From IMG/VR virus record IMGVR_UViG_3300025121_000776, positions 1-64,000 of that record: a stretch of DNA of 64,000 nucleotides; one strand, 5' to 3'. Origin of the DNA: a virus. The notes beneath the pieces are model-generated. The model saw only the letters and a list, made by a program, of their open reading frames with translations, made no database searches and had not been told where the DNA came from. The first letter of the stretch is position 1. Every line of letters begins with the position of its first letter. Position numbers and translations under genes: made by a program. Positions 25,747 through 33,483 of the stretch are shown piece after piece.

Positions 25747-27306
25747 ATGAAATTTAAAGACTTAACAGAAAACGACATTAATTATGCAAGAAAAATTTAT
25801 AAAGACAATTCTTTATCTTGGGACACAAGAATGTTAACGCTAATGAATTTTTTTAATAAAGGAGAGCGCACTGTAAGGAAATGGTGTTCTGAAAAATTAG
25901 GCTTTGCCGAAAAAAACGAAGTACTTCCAGAGCAACTAGAAGTTGCAAAACAAAAACAACATGATGTAAGTAAAAAAAGATTTTTGATTACTGCGGCACA
26001 AAATGCAACCAAAATAAATGTAGGGTTTTGGAAAAATTTGCAAGTATATGCAGAACATATTGGAGCAGAAATTTTAGTAATTCCATATAGATATCACAAT
26101 CCCACTAGTATTATTTTAGAAACAGATAAAAAACAAGAGTGGTGGGATGATAAAATTATTCCATATTTAACTTTAAATAGACATGACCTAAACAATAAAT
26201 TAACTGTACTTAGCAACGTTAAGATTCAGCCTACTGCAATGCTTCCATTGCAAAATCTCGAATCACTTTGTAGAGAGTCGTGTATAGTAGGGCATCCTAG
26301 AGTGCATATGAAATCTTTACCAGTTATAGATGATAAACCAAGAATTATGTTTACAACTGGCAATTTAACTAAACCAAATTTCACCGATTCAAAAATTGGG
26401 CATATTTCAGAATTTCATTTAACATATGGCGCTGTAATTGTAGAAATAAAAGATGAAGAAACTTTTTATGCAAGACAAATAACTGCAAAAGATAATGGCA
26501 ATTTTAATGATTTATATTGGAATGTTAATGATGGAAAAGTAACAAGAAATCACGAAGTATCAGCGGTAATTAAAGGTGATATACATTATGGAGCTCATGA
26601 CGAAAAGGTTATTAATAGGTCATTTTCAGAATTGATTCCTAAATTAAATCCTAAAGAAATATTTTTACACGATTTAGCAGACTTTAAAAGCATTAATCCA
26701 CACGAAGAAAAAAACTGGATTCAACAATATAGAAATGAAGTAGAAGAAGTAAGTTCATTAAAGAATGAAATTGAAAAAATACTAAATTTCTTAGATACTA
26801 TTAAAAAATATAACTTAGTTATTGTTTTTTCTAATCACGATAACTTCCTTGATAGATTTATTATCAACGCAGACCCTAAAAAAAATATAAAGAATGCATT
26901 TGAGTTTATTGAATACGCAAAAGTTTTATTAGAAAATAAGGCTCCAAACGGACTTCTGGGGTATATAATAAATCAAAAATTTCCAAATATTAAATGTTTA
27001 CCCAGAGACGGTTCATATAAAGTAAAGGGGTGGGAATTAAGTAAACATGGAATGGATGGTGCAGGAGGGTCTAAAGGAGGTATTCAACAATTTAAACGCC
27101 TAAACACAAAAATTGTAACTGCTCACTCACACGGTGTAGCAAGATTTGATGGTGCGGTACAAGTTGGATGTAATTGTAAATTAAGACAGGGCTATAATCA
27201 TGGAGCATCTGATTGGGTACACTCAGATGTTATCATTCATAACGATGGAAAGTGCCAAACTATTTTATATATCGGAAAAAACGCAGAATTTACTACTTTT
27301 GAATAA
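25747..27306 (+). CDS. Calcineurin-like metallophosphoesterase
   Basis: 519 residues. The C-terminal ~250 residues carry metal-binding motifs in order: GDIHYGAHDEK (residues ~277-287), FLHDLADF, FSNHDNFLDRF (~366) and TAHSHGVARFDG with His460 and His462. The N-terminal ~70 residues include a helix-turn-helix-like stretch, RTVRKWCSEKLGF, and the middle (~75-270) is a separate region of unknown fold. Phage members include DNA nucleases of the SbcD/Mre11 type and T5 A1-like transfer proteins. Which of these applies here is unknown. It has its own host-type promoter and overlaps the 3' end of an antisense endonuclease gene by 14 nt. Confidence 0.75.
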   Translation: MKFKDLTENDINYARKIYKDNSLSWDTRMLTLMNFFNKGERTVRKWCSEKLGFAEKNEVLPEQLEVAKQKQHDVSKKRFLITAAQNATKINVGFWKNLQVYAEHIGAEILVIPYRYHNPTSIILETDKKQEWWDDKIIPYLTLNRHDLNNKLTVLSNVKIQPTAMLPLQNLESLCRESCIVGHPRVHMKSLPVIDDKPRIMFTTGNLTKPNFTDSKIGHISEFHLTYGAVIVEIKDEETFYARQITAKDNGNFNDLYWNVNDGKVTRNHEVSAVIKGDIHYGAHDEKVINRSFSELIPKLNPKEIFLHDLADFKSINPHEEKNWIQQYRNEVEEVSSLKNEIEKILNFLDTIKKYNLVIVFSNHDNFLDRFIINADPKKNIKNAFEFIEYAKVLLENKAPNGLLGYIINQKFPNIKCLPRDGSYKVKGWELSKHGMDGAGGSKGGIQQFKRLNTKIVTAHSHGVARFDGAVQVGCNCKLRQGYNHGASDWVHSDVIIHNDGKCQTILYIGKNAEFTTFE

Positions 27307-28573
27307 CTCCATATTCAATTAATTTATTTTCTATATCTTTTATTTCATTAATTACTATTAAGAGAATATTGTTGTTATTACAGTATTCTTTTTTTATCTT
27401 ATCATGTCTTACTGTATACTCTAAAGATTTGTCCCCTCCAAAGAAACTTATAGGAGAATAATGCTGAATTCCGTTAAATTCGATGCAACAATTACTTTTT
27501 GGTAAATAAAAGTCAAATGGCAATAAACCTTTGTCTTTACAGTTATTGAATTTATGCTGAGATAAAAAACATATGTTATTTTTATTTAAGAAGTTTCTTA
27601 TTAGCTTTTCTCCAACAGATTCTTTGCAAATAGGGCATCCACATGCAGCGAGATGTGTGCCAGCAACCTGTTCAAAAATTCCATGCTTTTTACAAATTAT
27701 TTTTATTTTACTTATATTGTTCTTATACACAGATACGGAGTAATCATATTTTTCTCCATGTATTAATTTTGATTTATTTACAAATTCATCTGTTGTTAAT
27801 TTTTTTGTTTTGGAACATTGTATACATCCGTGTTTTTTTAAGTGTTTTGATGCTTTTTGTTTAAAATTTCCATGCTTCGGGCATATTATAATTACTTTAT
27901 CATCCATCGTTTTATAATTTACTAAAAAATAATTGTATTTAAAATTATGAATTAAATTTGCTTTTTTAATAAACTCTTCTTTGCTTAAGGGATAATTTGG
28001 AGAGCATTTTTTACAACCTACTTTATCATTTGTGTGAGAATTCGCTCTCACCAAAAAGTTTCCATGTATAGGACATGTGATTGTAATTTTTTTGTCTCCA
28101 CTTGTATATATAGATAAGGAATAATCATATTTATCTCCGTGAATTTTTTTCGATTTCTTTATGAAATCTTCAGATGTCATTTTATTATTACCAGCACACT
28201 TTTGACACCCGCTACCAAGTAGATGCCTATGTGGAGTTTGCTTAAATACTCCATGAGTTTTGCACATTATTTCAACTTTACTTTTATTGCTTTTATATAT
28301 GACTAATGAATAATCATATTTTTCTCCATGAATTTTTTTTGATTTTTTTATAAATTCATAAGTTGTTAAAAATTTATTTAAAGTGCATTTTTTACATCCA
28401 CATCCTTGATTAATGTGATAATCTGGGATTTGTTCAAATATTCCATGAGTTTTACAGATGATTTTTATTTTTTTATGGCTATTTTCATATTCAGTTAAAG
28501 AATAATCGTATCTGTCTCCATGTACTTTTTTTGCTCTTAAAACAAAGTCTTGTGTTGTTAATTTTTTAGGCAT
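27293..28573 (-). CDS. Endonuclease with five treble-clef-like repeats and a VSR-like/EDxHD nuclease domain
   Basis: About 426 residues. Five repeats of ~59 residues each have the pattern (S/T)-x-x-(D/E)-F-(I/V)-x-K-(A/S)-x-x-(I/V)-H-x-x-(R/K)-Y-(D/N)-Y followed by C-x2-H-G-x-F ... H ... G-C-x2-C, a likely zinc-binding treble clef as in DUF723-type phage nucleases. The last ~100 residues are the nuclease: LPFDFYLPKSNCCIEFNGIQHY, with Asp/Glu/Gln-His positions like VSR and EDxHD homing enzymes. The ATG at 28573 is preferred over GTG at 28582 because AAAGGTGA lies 7-8 nt upstream. It overlaps the preceding small gene by 8 nt. Probably a mobile homing-type endonuclease. Confidence 0.82.
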   Translation of the reverse strand: MPKKLTTQDFVLRAKKVHGDRYDYSLTEYENSHKKIKIICKTHGIFEQIPDYHINQGCGCKKCTLNKFLTTYEFIKKSKKIHGEKYDYSLVIYKSNKSKVEIMCKTHGVFKQTPHRHLLGSGCQKCAGNNKMTSEDFIKKSKKIHGDKYDYSLSIYTSGDKKITITCPIHGNFLVRANSHTNDKVGCKKCSPNYPLSKEEFIKKANLIHNFKYNYFLVNYKTMDDKVIIICPKHGNFKQKASKHLKKHGCIQCSKTKKLTTDEFVNKSKLIHGEKYDYSVSVYKNNISKIKIICKKHGIFEQVAGTHLAACGCPICKESVGEKLIRNFLNKNNICFLSQHKFNNCKDKGLLPFDFYLPKSNCCIEFNGIQHYSPISFFGGDKSLEYTVRHDKIKKEYCNNNNILLIVINEIKDIENKLIEYGVIQK

Positions 28574-28730
28574 GATATTCACCTTTCATTTTGTTAAAAT
28601 GCTCAATTAACAACCACTCAATAAATTTAGATTTGTTTTTAATTTCTTCTAAATGAATGTATAATTCATTAGGAATTCTCACAGCAATCGTTTGTTTTTG
28701 TTTTTCTAAATCAATTTTCTTTCTTCCCAT
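28566..28730 (-). CDS. Ribbon-helix-helix-like small DNA-binding protein, upstream partner of the endonuclease
   Basis: 54 residues, ATG at 28728-28730. After a basic MGRKKIDLEKQK start, the sequence QTIAVRIPNELYIHLEEIKNKSKFIEWLLIEH has the beta strand (alternating T-I-A-V-R-I), the helix A and the turn-helix B (NKSKFI) of Arc/CopG/MetJ proteins. Its last codons overlap the endonuclease start by 8 nt and contain that gene's AAAGG sequence, so the two are co-translated. A regulator that limits endonuclease expression is the natural guess. Confidence 0.65.
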   Translation of the reverse strand: MGRKKIDLEKQKQTIAVRIPNELYIHLEEIKNKSKFIEWLLIEHFNKMKGEYHA

Positions 28731-28752
28731 AATAAATATTATTAATGTTTAC

Positions 28753-28760
28753 TATAAATA
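28753..28760 (-). promoter_or_regulatory. TATTTATA motif before the small RHH-like gene
   Basis: TATTTATA read on the minus strand, 22 nt before the ATG at 28730. This is the same sense-oriented motif found before the structural transcription units. It may be a late promoter that drives the RHH-endonuclease pair. Confidence 0.35.
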
Positions 28761-28795
28761 GAAGTAAAAAATAAAAACAGAACAGGTCGTGTAAA

Positions 28796-28930
28796 TTATT
28801 TTTGTTTTTTTTCTATATATTCTTTTAAAAGCCTAATTATCAATTTACTTTTATTAAAGTCACCTTCTTCTAATTTTTTTATAGTTTCTGGAGATAAAGT
28901 GATACTTAATTTCATAGTTTCGTTTTTCAT
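28796..28930 (-). CDS. Second ribbon-helix-helix-like small protein
   Basis: 44 residues, ATG at 28928-28930, stop at 28796-28798. MKLSITLSPETIKKLEEGDFNKSKLIIRLLKEYIEKK gives strand MKLSITL, helix SPETIKKLEE, turn and helix NKSKLIIRLLKEYI, a minimal RHH fold. It lies 65 nt upstream of the other RHH-like gene in the same direction. A promoter-like TTTTG-N20-TATATTTA reads towards it from about 28983 down to 28951 on the minus strand. The protein is tiny and could be a repressor or an antitoxin-like protein; no toxin is seen next to it. Confidence 0.55.
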   Translation of the reverse strand: MKNETMKLSITLSPETIKKLEEGDFNKSKLIIRLLKEYIEKKQK

Positions 28931-28988
28931 AGATTTATTTTATTTTAAATATAATTAAAAAACTTATAAAATACAAAATATTTTTAAT

Positions 28989-29017
28989 AAGCCTTTACAT
29001 TCGTGAAGGCTTTTTTT
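28989..29017 (+). terminator. Intrinsic terminator with TTCG loop
   Basis: Stem AAGCCTT..CA, loop TTCG, TG-AAGGCTT with a 2-nt bulge (28989-29012), followed by a run of T to 29017. The T-tract lies only on the plus-strand side, so it stops transcription coming from the metallophosphoesterase direction, although that gene ends 1.7 kb upstream. Confidence 0.75.
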
Positions 29018-29050
29018 ATTTTTCTCATAATTAATTAAAAAATTAAATTT

Positions 29051-29278
29051 ATGAAGAATAGTGAAAAGTCAATTAATGGCAAAAGAATTTTTATCGTTTA
29101 TACAAATGTGGGAAATCTATCGGATACCGAAATTCTACCCTACATGGGAAAAGCAAAATTAGCATTTAAAGAAATAGAAAAATTTGATGATGCAATTGTC
29201 ATTTATATTCCCATTAGAGGCGAAAACAGTAGGTGGAAACCATTTTTTGCTAAAATAAAATATTATGAGAAACGATAA
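29051..29278 (+). CDS. Small protein of unknown function
   Basis: 75 residues, one compact domain of predicted alpha/beta type: KRIFIVYTNVGNLSDTEILPYM, then KLAFKEIEKFDDAIVIYIPIRGENSRWKPFF. No family recognised. It is the first gene after the 28989-29017 terminator and overlaps the next gene by 14 nt, so it starts a new transcription unit that runs into virion genes. A role in head or neck assembly is only a guess from position. Confidence 0.6.
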   Translation: MKNSEKSINGKRIFIVYTNVGNLSDTEILPYMGKAKLAFKEIEKFDDAIVIYIPIRGENSRWKPFFAKIKYYEKR

Positions 29279-29645
29279 AATTATTAATGAAATTAGAATA
29301 AGATTAGGTGCTCCAACGATTGCAATCGAGTTGATTGATGAGCAAATCAAAGAAGCTATTAGAATTGCCAAGGAAGAATTTACATTCATTACATCATCTG
29401 TTGGAATAACTCCAAGGTTAGGAGTAAAAAACATCTGGATAAAAAGATATACCTTGGCAGTTTGCAAAGAAATGCTTGGTAGAATTAGGGGAAAATTCGA
29501 AAAAATTCCTATGTCAGAAAATGGAAATGAGATGGATGCAAAAGCTCTCTTAAAAGAATCTACAGATGAAAAAAACCTTTTATTCAGAATGTGTATAAAC
29601 CAAACTCCAGAGCAGTTTATATTGCTTGGGAAAGATAAAATATAA
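29265..29645 (+). CDS. Putative virion (neck/connector-region) protein
   Basis: 126 residues. INEIRIRLGAPTIAIELIDEQIKEAIRIAKEEFTF at the N terminus and RYTLAVCKEMLGRIRGKFEKIPMSENGNEMDAKALLKES resemble small conserved structural proteins of T4-like and cyanophage-type myoviruses, where a helical bundle ends in an LGxIRxKF motif. I cannot name the T4 counterpart with certainty. It is followed 9 nt later by the HAD-like gene, and all genes to 35851 run the same way. Confidence 0.45.
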   Translation: MRNDKIINEIRIRLGAPTIAIELIDEQIKEAIRIAKEEFTFITSSVGITPRLGVKNIWIKRYTLAVCKEMLGRIRGKFEKIPMSENGNEMDAKALLKESTDEKNLLFRMCINQTPEQFILLGKDKI

Positions 29646-29654
29646 AAATAAATC

Positions 29655-30434
29655 ATGAAAAAATTAGGAATCGCAATTGATGGCGTTATAAGAAATTATC
29701 TTGATGCATTTGACAAACAGTATAGAAAAGCATTTATTCATAATGCAAACATTGTTCAAATGGATGAAGAATTTCAATTTAAAGACCCGACTGAAAAAGA
29801 CTTAGAGGAGGCAACAAAAAGAATTGAAGAAAAAACAAAGGAGTTAATTTCTTTGCCAGTGGACTCACTTGATTTACTTAACCACTATCAATTCAATGAA
29901 ATCAAAGAATTTGAAAATGAAAATGCATTTAAAACCCCAGAAGACTCCGAATTCAACAATTTTAATATGGAAACAGAGTTCAAAAATAGAATTCTAACTC
30001 CGCAGGAAGCACTGCACAAATTTATGTATGAAAAGTACCCTTTTAGAATTTTCGGAGATTCAGAAGAATATCAGAACGCAATGAGTCACTTTAATAGGAT
30101 TCAAGCATATGGGTTGCAACACAATCTATTTGAAACTATTCTTATCACAGACTTAAAAGCTAACGCTGTGACTGCAAATTATTTTTTCTTACATAAAACT
30201 GGCTGTAGAGCAAAAAGCGTACAAGTTGCAAAGGATAATGTAGATAAATGGAATTTTTGTGACGTTCTAGTTGATGCATCTCCAGAGGCATTTCAAAATA
30301 AACCAGATGGAAAAATATCTATTAAAATAGAAAGATTATTTAATCAATATGATGAAGCAGATTATTCGCTTAAGCATCTTAAAGATTTGAATAATGAAAT
30401 GTTACTTAAAAAATTATTTATTGTCAATGGATAA
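29655..30434 (+). CDS. HAD-superfamily-like protein with an altered nucleophile motif
   Basis: 259 residues. The N terminus GIAIDGVIRNY has the second Asp and Gly of the HAD motif I (hhhDxDGT) but Ala7 in place of the nucleophilic Asp. ILITDLKANAVTANYFFLHKTGCRAKSVQ and KWNFCDVLVDASPEAF near the C terminus resemble motifs II-IV of haloacid-dehalogenase-type phosphatases. Residues ~75-135 are an acidic cap-like insertion. The fold is likely HAD, but phosphatase activity is doubtful. HAD-like proteins occur beside structural genes in other myoviruses, where they may be structural or regulatory. Confidence 0.5.
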   Translation: MKKLGIAIDGVIRNYLDAFDKQYRKAFIHNANIVQMDEEFQFKDPTEKDLEEATKRIEEKTKELISLPVDSLDLLNHYQFNEIKEFENENAFKTPEDSEFNNFNMETEFKNRILTPQEALHKFMYEKYPFRIFGDSEEYQNAMSHFNRIQAYGLQHNLFETILITDLKANAVTANYFFLHKTGCRAKSVQVAKDNVDKWNFCDVLVDASPEAFQNKPDGKISIKIERLFNQYDEADYSLKHLKDLNNEMLLKKLFIVNG

Positions 30435-31122
30435 TTTTGCAAAAAGATACAAATATTTAGTTAAATATCCTTTAAACGAGGAAATGACAATTTCGCCAAG
30501 CTTCCAAAATAATGTTTTTGAGAAGAATGATGCACGGAAAAGCATTGCTTTAGAAGTTGGAGTTGATGATGAAAATAAAGAACAAAATAGAATTAATCTT
30601 ATTTTACAATTTAGCAATGCAAGTGGTTATAAAGAATTGGTTTTTTATTTTAATGTAACTGATGAAGAAAACAGCAAAACAACAGTTGTTCCAGCCGCTA
30701 TATATGATAAAAATATTGTAAAAAGACATCTTCCAAAAGAACTGTTAGGTAAAAATGTTTTTAGAGATAAAATAAATGAAATGTTTAAAATACTTATAAT
30801 TATGGAAAAACCAGATTACTTTTTTATGGAATCATATGAAGACTTCAAAGATTACAAACAAATATCTTATTACGAACAATTAATAAAATTGATTACAGAC
30901 AATGGGTATGAAATAGAAAAACAAGGAGTTAATATTAACAAAAAATATTATTGGAAATTTGTAAACAAAGTTATTTTAGAAACCGAAGAATATAAAGACA
31001 AAATTAAAAATGAAGATTTTATACCTTGCAGAAACAATGTTCCTGATTATTGGGAAAAGATGGATGAGCTTTGTGAAGCGTCTTTAATAAGAAAAAACGC
31101 TAAAGAATCTACAGAAAAATAA
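30427..31122 (+). CDS. Protein of unknown function in virion operon
   Basis: 231 residues from the ATG at 30427, which overlaps the preceding gene by 8 nt as elsewhere in this genome. An ATG 33 nt earlier would lengthen the overlap to 41 nt and adds a segment unlike a domain start. Mixed alpha/beta composition, with LILQFSNASGYKELVFYFNVTDEE and YYEQLIKLITDNGYEIEKQGVNINKKYYWKF. No signal peptide or membrane segment. No recognised family. Confidence 0.6.
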   Translation: MDNFAKRYKYLVKYPLNEEMTISPSFQNNVFEKNDARKSIALEVGVDDENKEQNRINLILQFSNASGYKELVFYFNVTDEENSKTTVVPAAIYDKNIVKRHLPKELLGKNVFRDKINEMFKILIIMEKPDYFFMESYEDFKDYKQISYYEQLIKLITDNGYEIEKQGVNINKKYYWKFVNKVILETEEYKDKIKNEDFIPCRNNVPDYWEKMDELCEASLIRKNAKESTEK

Positions 31123-31155
31123 ATATAATTTATATAATCAATTAAAAACAATAAT

Positions 31156-32238
31156 ATGAAAAAAATTAAAGATTCAGCAAAAGCTGAAATGAAAAAAGCA
31201 GTTCAAAAAGAACTGTCAAGAATAATGGCAAAACAAATTGCAAAAGAAGACTTTTTTAAAGAAATGGTACAAGAAATAGTATCAGATTTTTTTGAAGAAG
31301 ATGCAATTAAGGAAACAGCTATTCCACACCCAGAACAACCATGGAATTGGGGCACAACTACACCAGAAAGATTAAAGCTTTTGGCTGGAATAAAAAAGGG
31401 CGAATTAAAAGATGAGTTTTCTAAAATTATTAACAAAAATCTTAATAGCGAAGAAAAGGAATATTTTGAACAAATAGCTGATTCCCCCAATATCAAAAAC
31501 TCACCAGACTTCAATAGGCTAATTAAAAGAAAAAACTCAAATGTTCTTTTTACAGATGAGCAAATGAGAACTTTATTTGACCCAGCCCGTTTGGCTGAAA
31601 AAGAAAAAGCACAATCTAGCTACTCAAATGATATTGTTTTTGGAAAAGCAAATCCGCAAAACATAAACAAACTTAGTGGTTTTGTAAAAGACCAGGCAAT
31701 TGAAGATTATTCACGAATTAACTACACGCAAGAAGTTAAAGATAATTTATTTGATTACATTAAAAATAACAAATCTTCTTTAGAGGCAACACATGAACAA
31801 TTCCACATTAATCCCATTAATTCAATGGAAAGGTATCATGTAACAAATAAAAAAAATTTACATCTAGATAAAACTGAGGTGGCCTATAAATTCAACAGAG
31901 GAGCTTATAATATAAATCCAGAGCACTTTTCTTTTAATGTAGAAATAAAAACAAATACAAAAACAAACATTAAGGCTGTACTGTTAAACGATGTTTATTT
32001 AAAAGGAGAATATTTTCCTCATGGACACATTACTTTTGATGATGTGACAAAGCTTTTAGATATAGCACAGCAAATTTATTCTGATACAATAATTTGTCCT
32101 CTTTCAGAAACTCGCATAGAAGAAACTCAAGTAGAAAGAGTTAATAGAATTAAAAAACCAAGACGTAGCATAGTTTCAGCAAGTTTTAAATCATCGAAAC
32201 CTAAAAAAATCAATAAAAAAGAAAGAAAAGTTAAATAA
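31156..32238 (+). CDS. Protein of unknown function, possible virion protein
   Basis: 360 residues. The N-terminal 50 residues are a charged, probably helical region rich in Lys and Ala (KAEMKKAVQKELSRIMAKQIAKEDFF). A Pro/Trp segment PHPEQPWNWGTTTPERLKLLAG near residue 60 is distinctive. The C-terminal tail is strongly basic (KKPRRSIVSASFKSSKPKKINKKERKVK at the very end), suggesting nucleic-acid contact or packing in the virion. No family recognised. Its 33-nt upstream gap holds TTTATA-type AT-rich sequence. Confidence 0.6.
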   Translation: MKKIKDSAKAEMKKAVQKELSRIMAKQIAKEDFFKEMVQEIVSDFFEEDAIKETAIPHPEQPWNWGTTTPERLKLLAGIKKGELKDEFSKIINKNLNSEEKEYFEQIADSPNIKNSPDFNRLIKRKNSNVLFTDEQMRTLFDPARLAEKEKAQSSYSNDIVFGKANPQNINKLSGFVKDQAIEDYSRINYTQEVKDNLFDYIKNNKSSLEATHEQFHINPINSMERYHVTNKKNLHLDKTEVAYKFNRGAYNINPEHFSFNVEIKTNTKTNIKAVLLNDVYLKGEYFPHGHITFDDVTKLLDIAQQIYSDTIICPLSETRIEETQVERVNRIKKPRRSIVSASFKSSKPKKINKKERKVK

Positions 32239-32298
32239 CCGTTTATTTTACTTTAAAAAATAAATATAATTAATTTAAATAACTGAAAAAAATATCAT

Positions 32299-33483
32299 AT
32301 GGAAGAACAAGTGATTGAAAAAACTCAGATAGACCACAATGAATTGGTTGAATCTGTAATTGAAAAAGTAAGAACTAATAAATCAAAGTATTATTTTTAC
32401 TGCCCACCTCTTAATACTGCAAGTGGCGGAATTGGAGTACTAATTAAATTAGCTAGAATTTTAAAAACTGAGGGTTATGATTCTAAAATCGTATTTGAGC
32501 CCAGACAAGACCAAAAGGCTTCTTATGAGGAATCAAAAAAACACAATAAGCAAGTTGATATTTTTGAAAAGTTTAATCCAACTTGGTTAGATTTCGATTA
32601 TTCTGATATCGAATTTCTTCCTTTGGGAGATAAGGCAATTACTTACAATGATGGTACAAAACAAGAATGTGCTGCTTTAAATGTAAACCCAGAAGATTTT
32701 TTCATTATTCCAGAAGGGTTTCCAAATGTAATGAAAAAAACTATGCAGGTTGCATGTAAAAAAATCGTTTTAGCACAAAGTTGGTTTTATGTCCTTAACG
32801 CCTTAAATACTGGTGAAAACTGGCAAAGTATGGGTGCCTTTGATGTAATTTCTGTTTCGGCTGCAATTACTGAATATTTAAATACTGTTATGCCTGGCTT
32901 AAAAATTAAAAACTTTTCGCAAGGAATTAATAGAAAAATATTTAAAGTTCCTGGAAAAAAATCCAACAAATATCCAATGATTGGATTCATGGGAAGTAGA
33001 GGGCAAGAAAATCAAATGAAAACTTTTAATATTATTAAAACTTTTCAAGCTTTTTATCCACACTTAAGATGGGTTAGATTTATTCAATTAGGAGGATTGT
33101 CTAAAAAAGATTTCGCAGAGAGATTATCAAGTTGCGCATTTGTTTTATACACAGATGATATTGCTGGATTTGGGACTCTTCCTTTAGAGGCGATGGCAAC
33201 TGGAACACACGTTGTTGGGTGGAATGCATATGGAGGAAAAGAGTATGTTACCGCAGAAAATGGATTTTGGACTGTGAATGGAGATATTTTTCAGACAGCA
33301 GAAATTTTAGGCATCGCTATTGATAAATGGTTAAATGGAGAATTGGATGCTGAAGAAATTCAAGAATCATATGAAAAAACCTTATCAAAATACACAGAAG
33401 AAGGTGAAAAAGAAAATATTTTACAAATTATTAACCAATATAAAAACGAAAGAATCAATGAACTTGAAGGACTTAAAAAATAG
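32299..33483 (+). CDS. GT4-like (GT-B fold) glycosyltransferase in the virion operon
   Basis: 394 residues. The N-terminal glycine loop is PPLNTASGGIGVLIKLARILKTEGYDSKIVF (residues ~36-66). The C-terminal donor domain has IGFMGSRGQENQMKTFNIIKTF and the family signature AGFGTLPLEAMATGTHVVGWNAYGGKEYV near residues 290-318, where the Glu binds the nucleotide sugar. It has an added charged C-terminal tail. It is over 6 kb from the glycan block, directly before a GT2-like gene and the sigma factor, and might glycosylate virion proteins or DNA. Substrate unknown. Confidence 0.78.
   Translation: MEEQVIEKTQIDHNELVESVIEKVRTNKSKYYFYCPPLNTASGGIGVLIKLARILKTEGYDSKIVFEPRQDQKASYEESKKHNKQVDIFEKFNPTWLDFDYSDIEFLPLGDKAITYNDGTKQECAALNVNPEDFFIIPEGFPNVMKKTMQVACKKIVLAQSWFYVLNALNTGENWQSMGAFDVISVSAAITEYLNTVMPGLKIKNFSQGINRKIFKVPGKKSNKYPMIGFMGSRGQENQMKTFNIIKTFQAFYPHLRWVRFIQLGGLSKKDFAERLSSCAFVLYTDDIAGFGTLPLEAMATGTHVVGWNAYGGKEYVTAENGFWTVNGDIFQTAEILGIAIDKWLNGELDAEEIQESYEKTLSKYTEEGEKENILQIINQYKNERINELEGLKK

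Noticed and set aside
28731-29050. tRNA or other structured RNA gene in the gaps around the RHH-like genes
   Set aside because: Apart from the terminator hairpin I see no cloverleaf or GC-containing fold. The gaps are AT-rich promoter-like sequence.
33335-33457. N-terminal extension of the GT2-like protein starting at 33335
   Set aside because: It lies wholly within the GT4-like gene in another frame, is basic and low in complexity, and the domain starts at the ATG at 33458.
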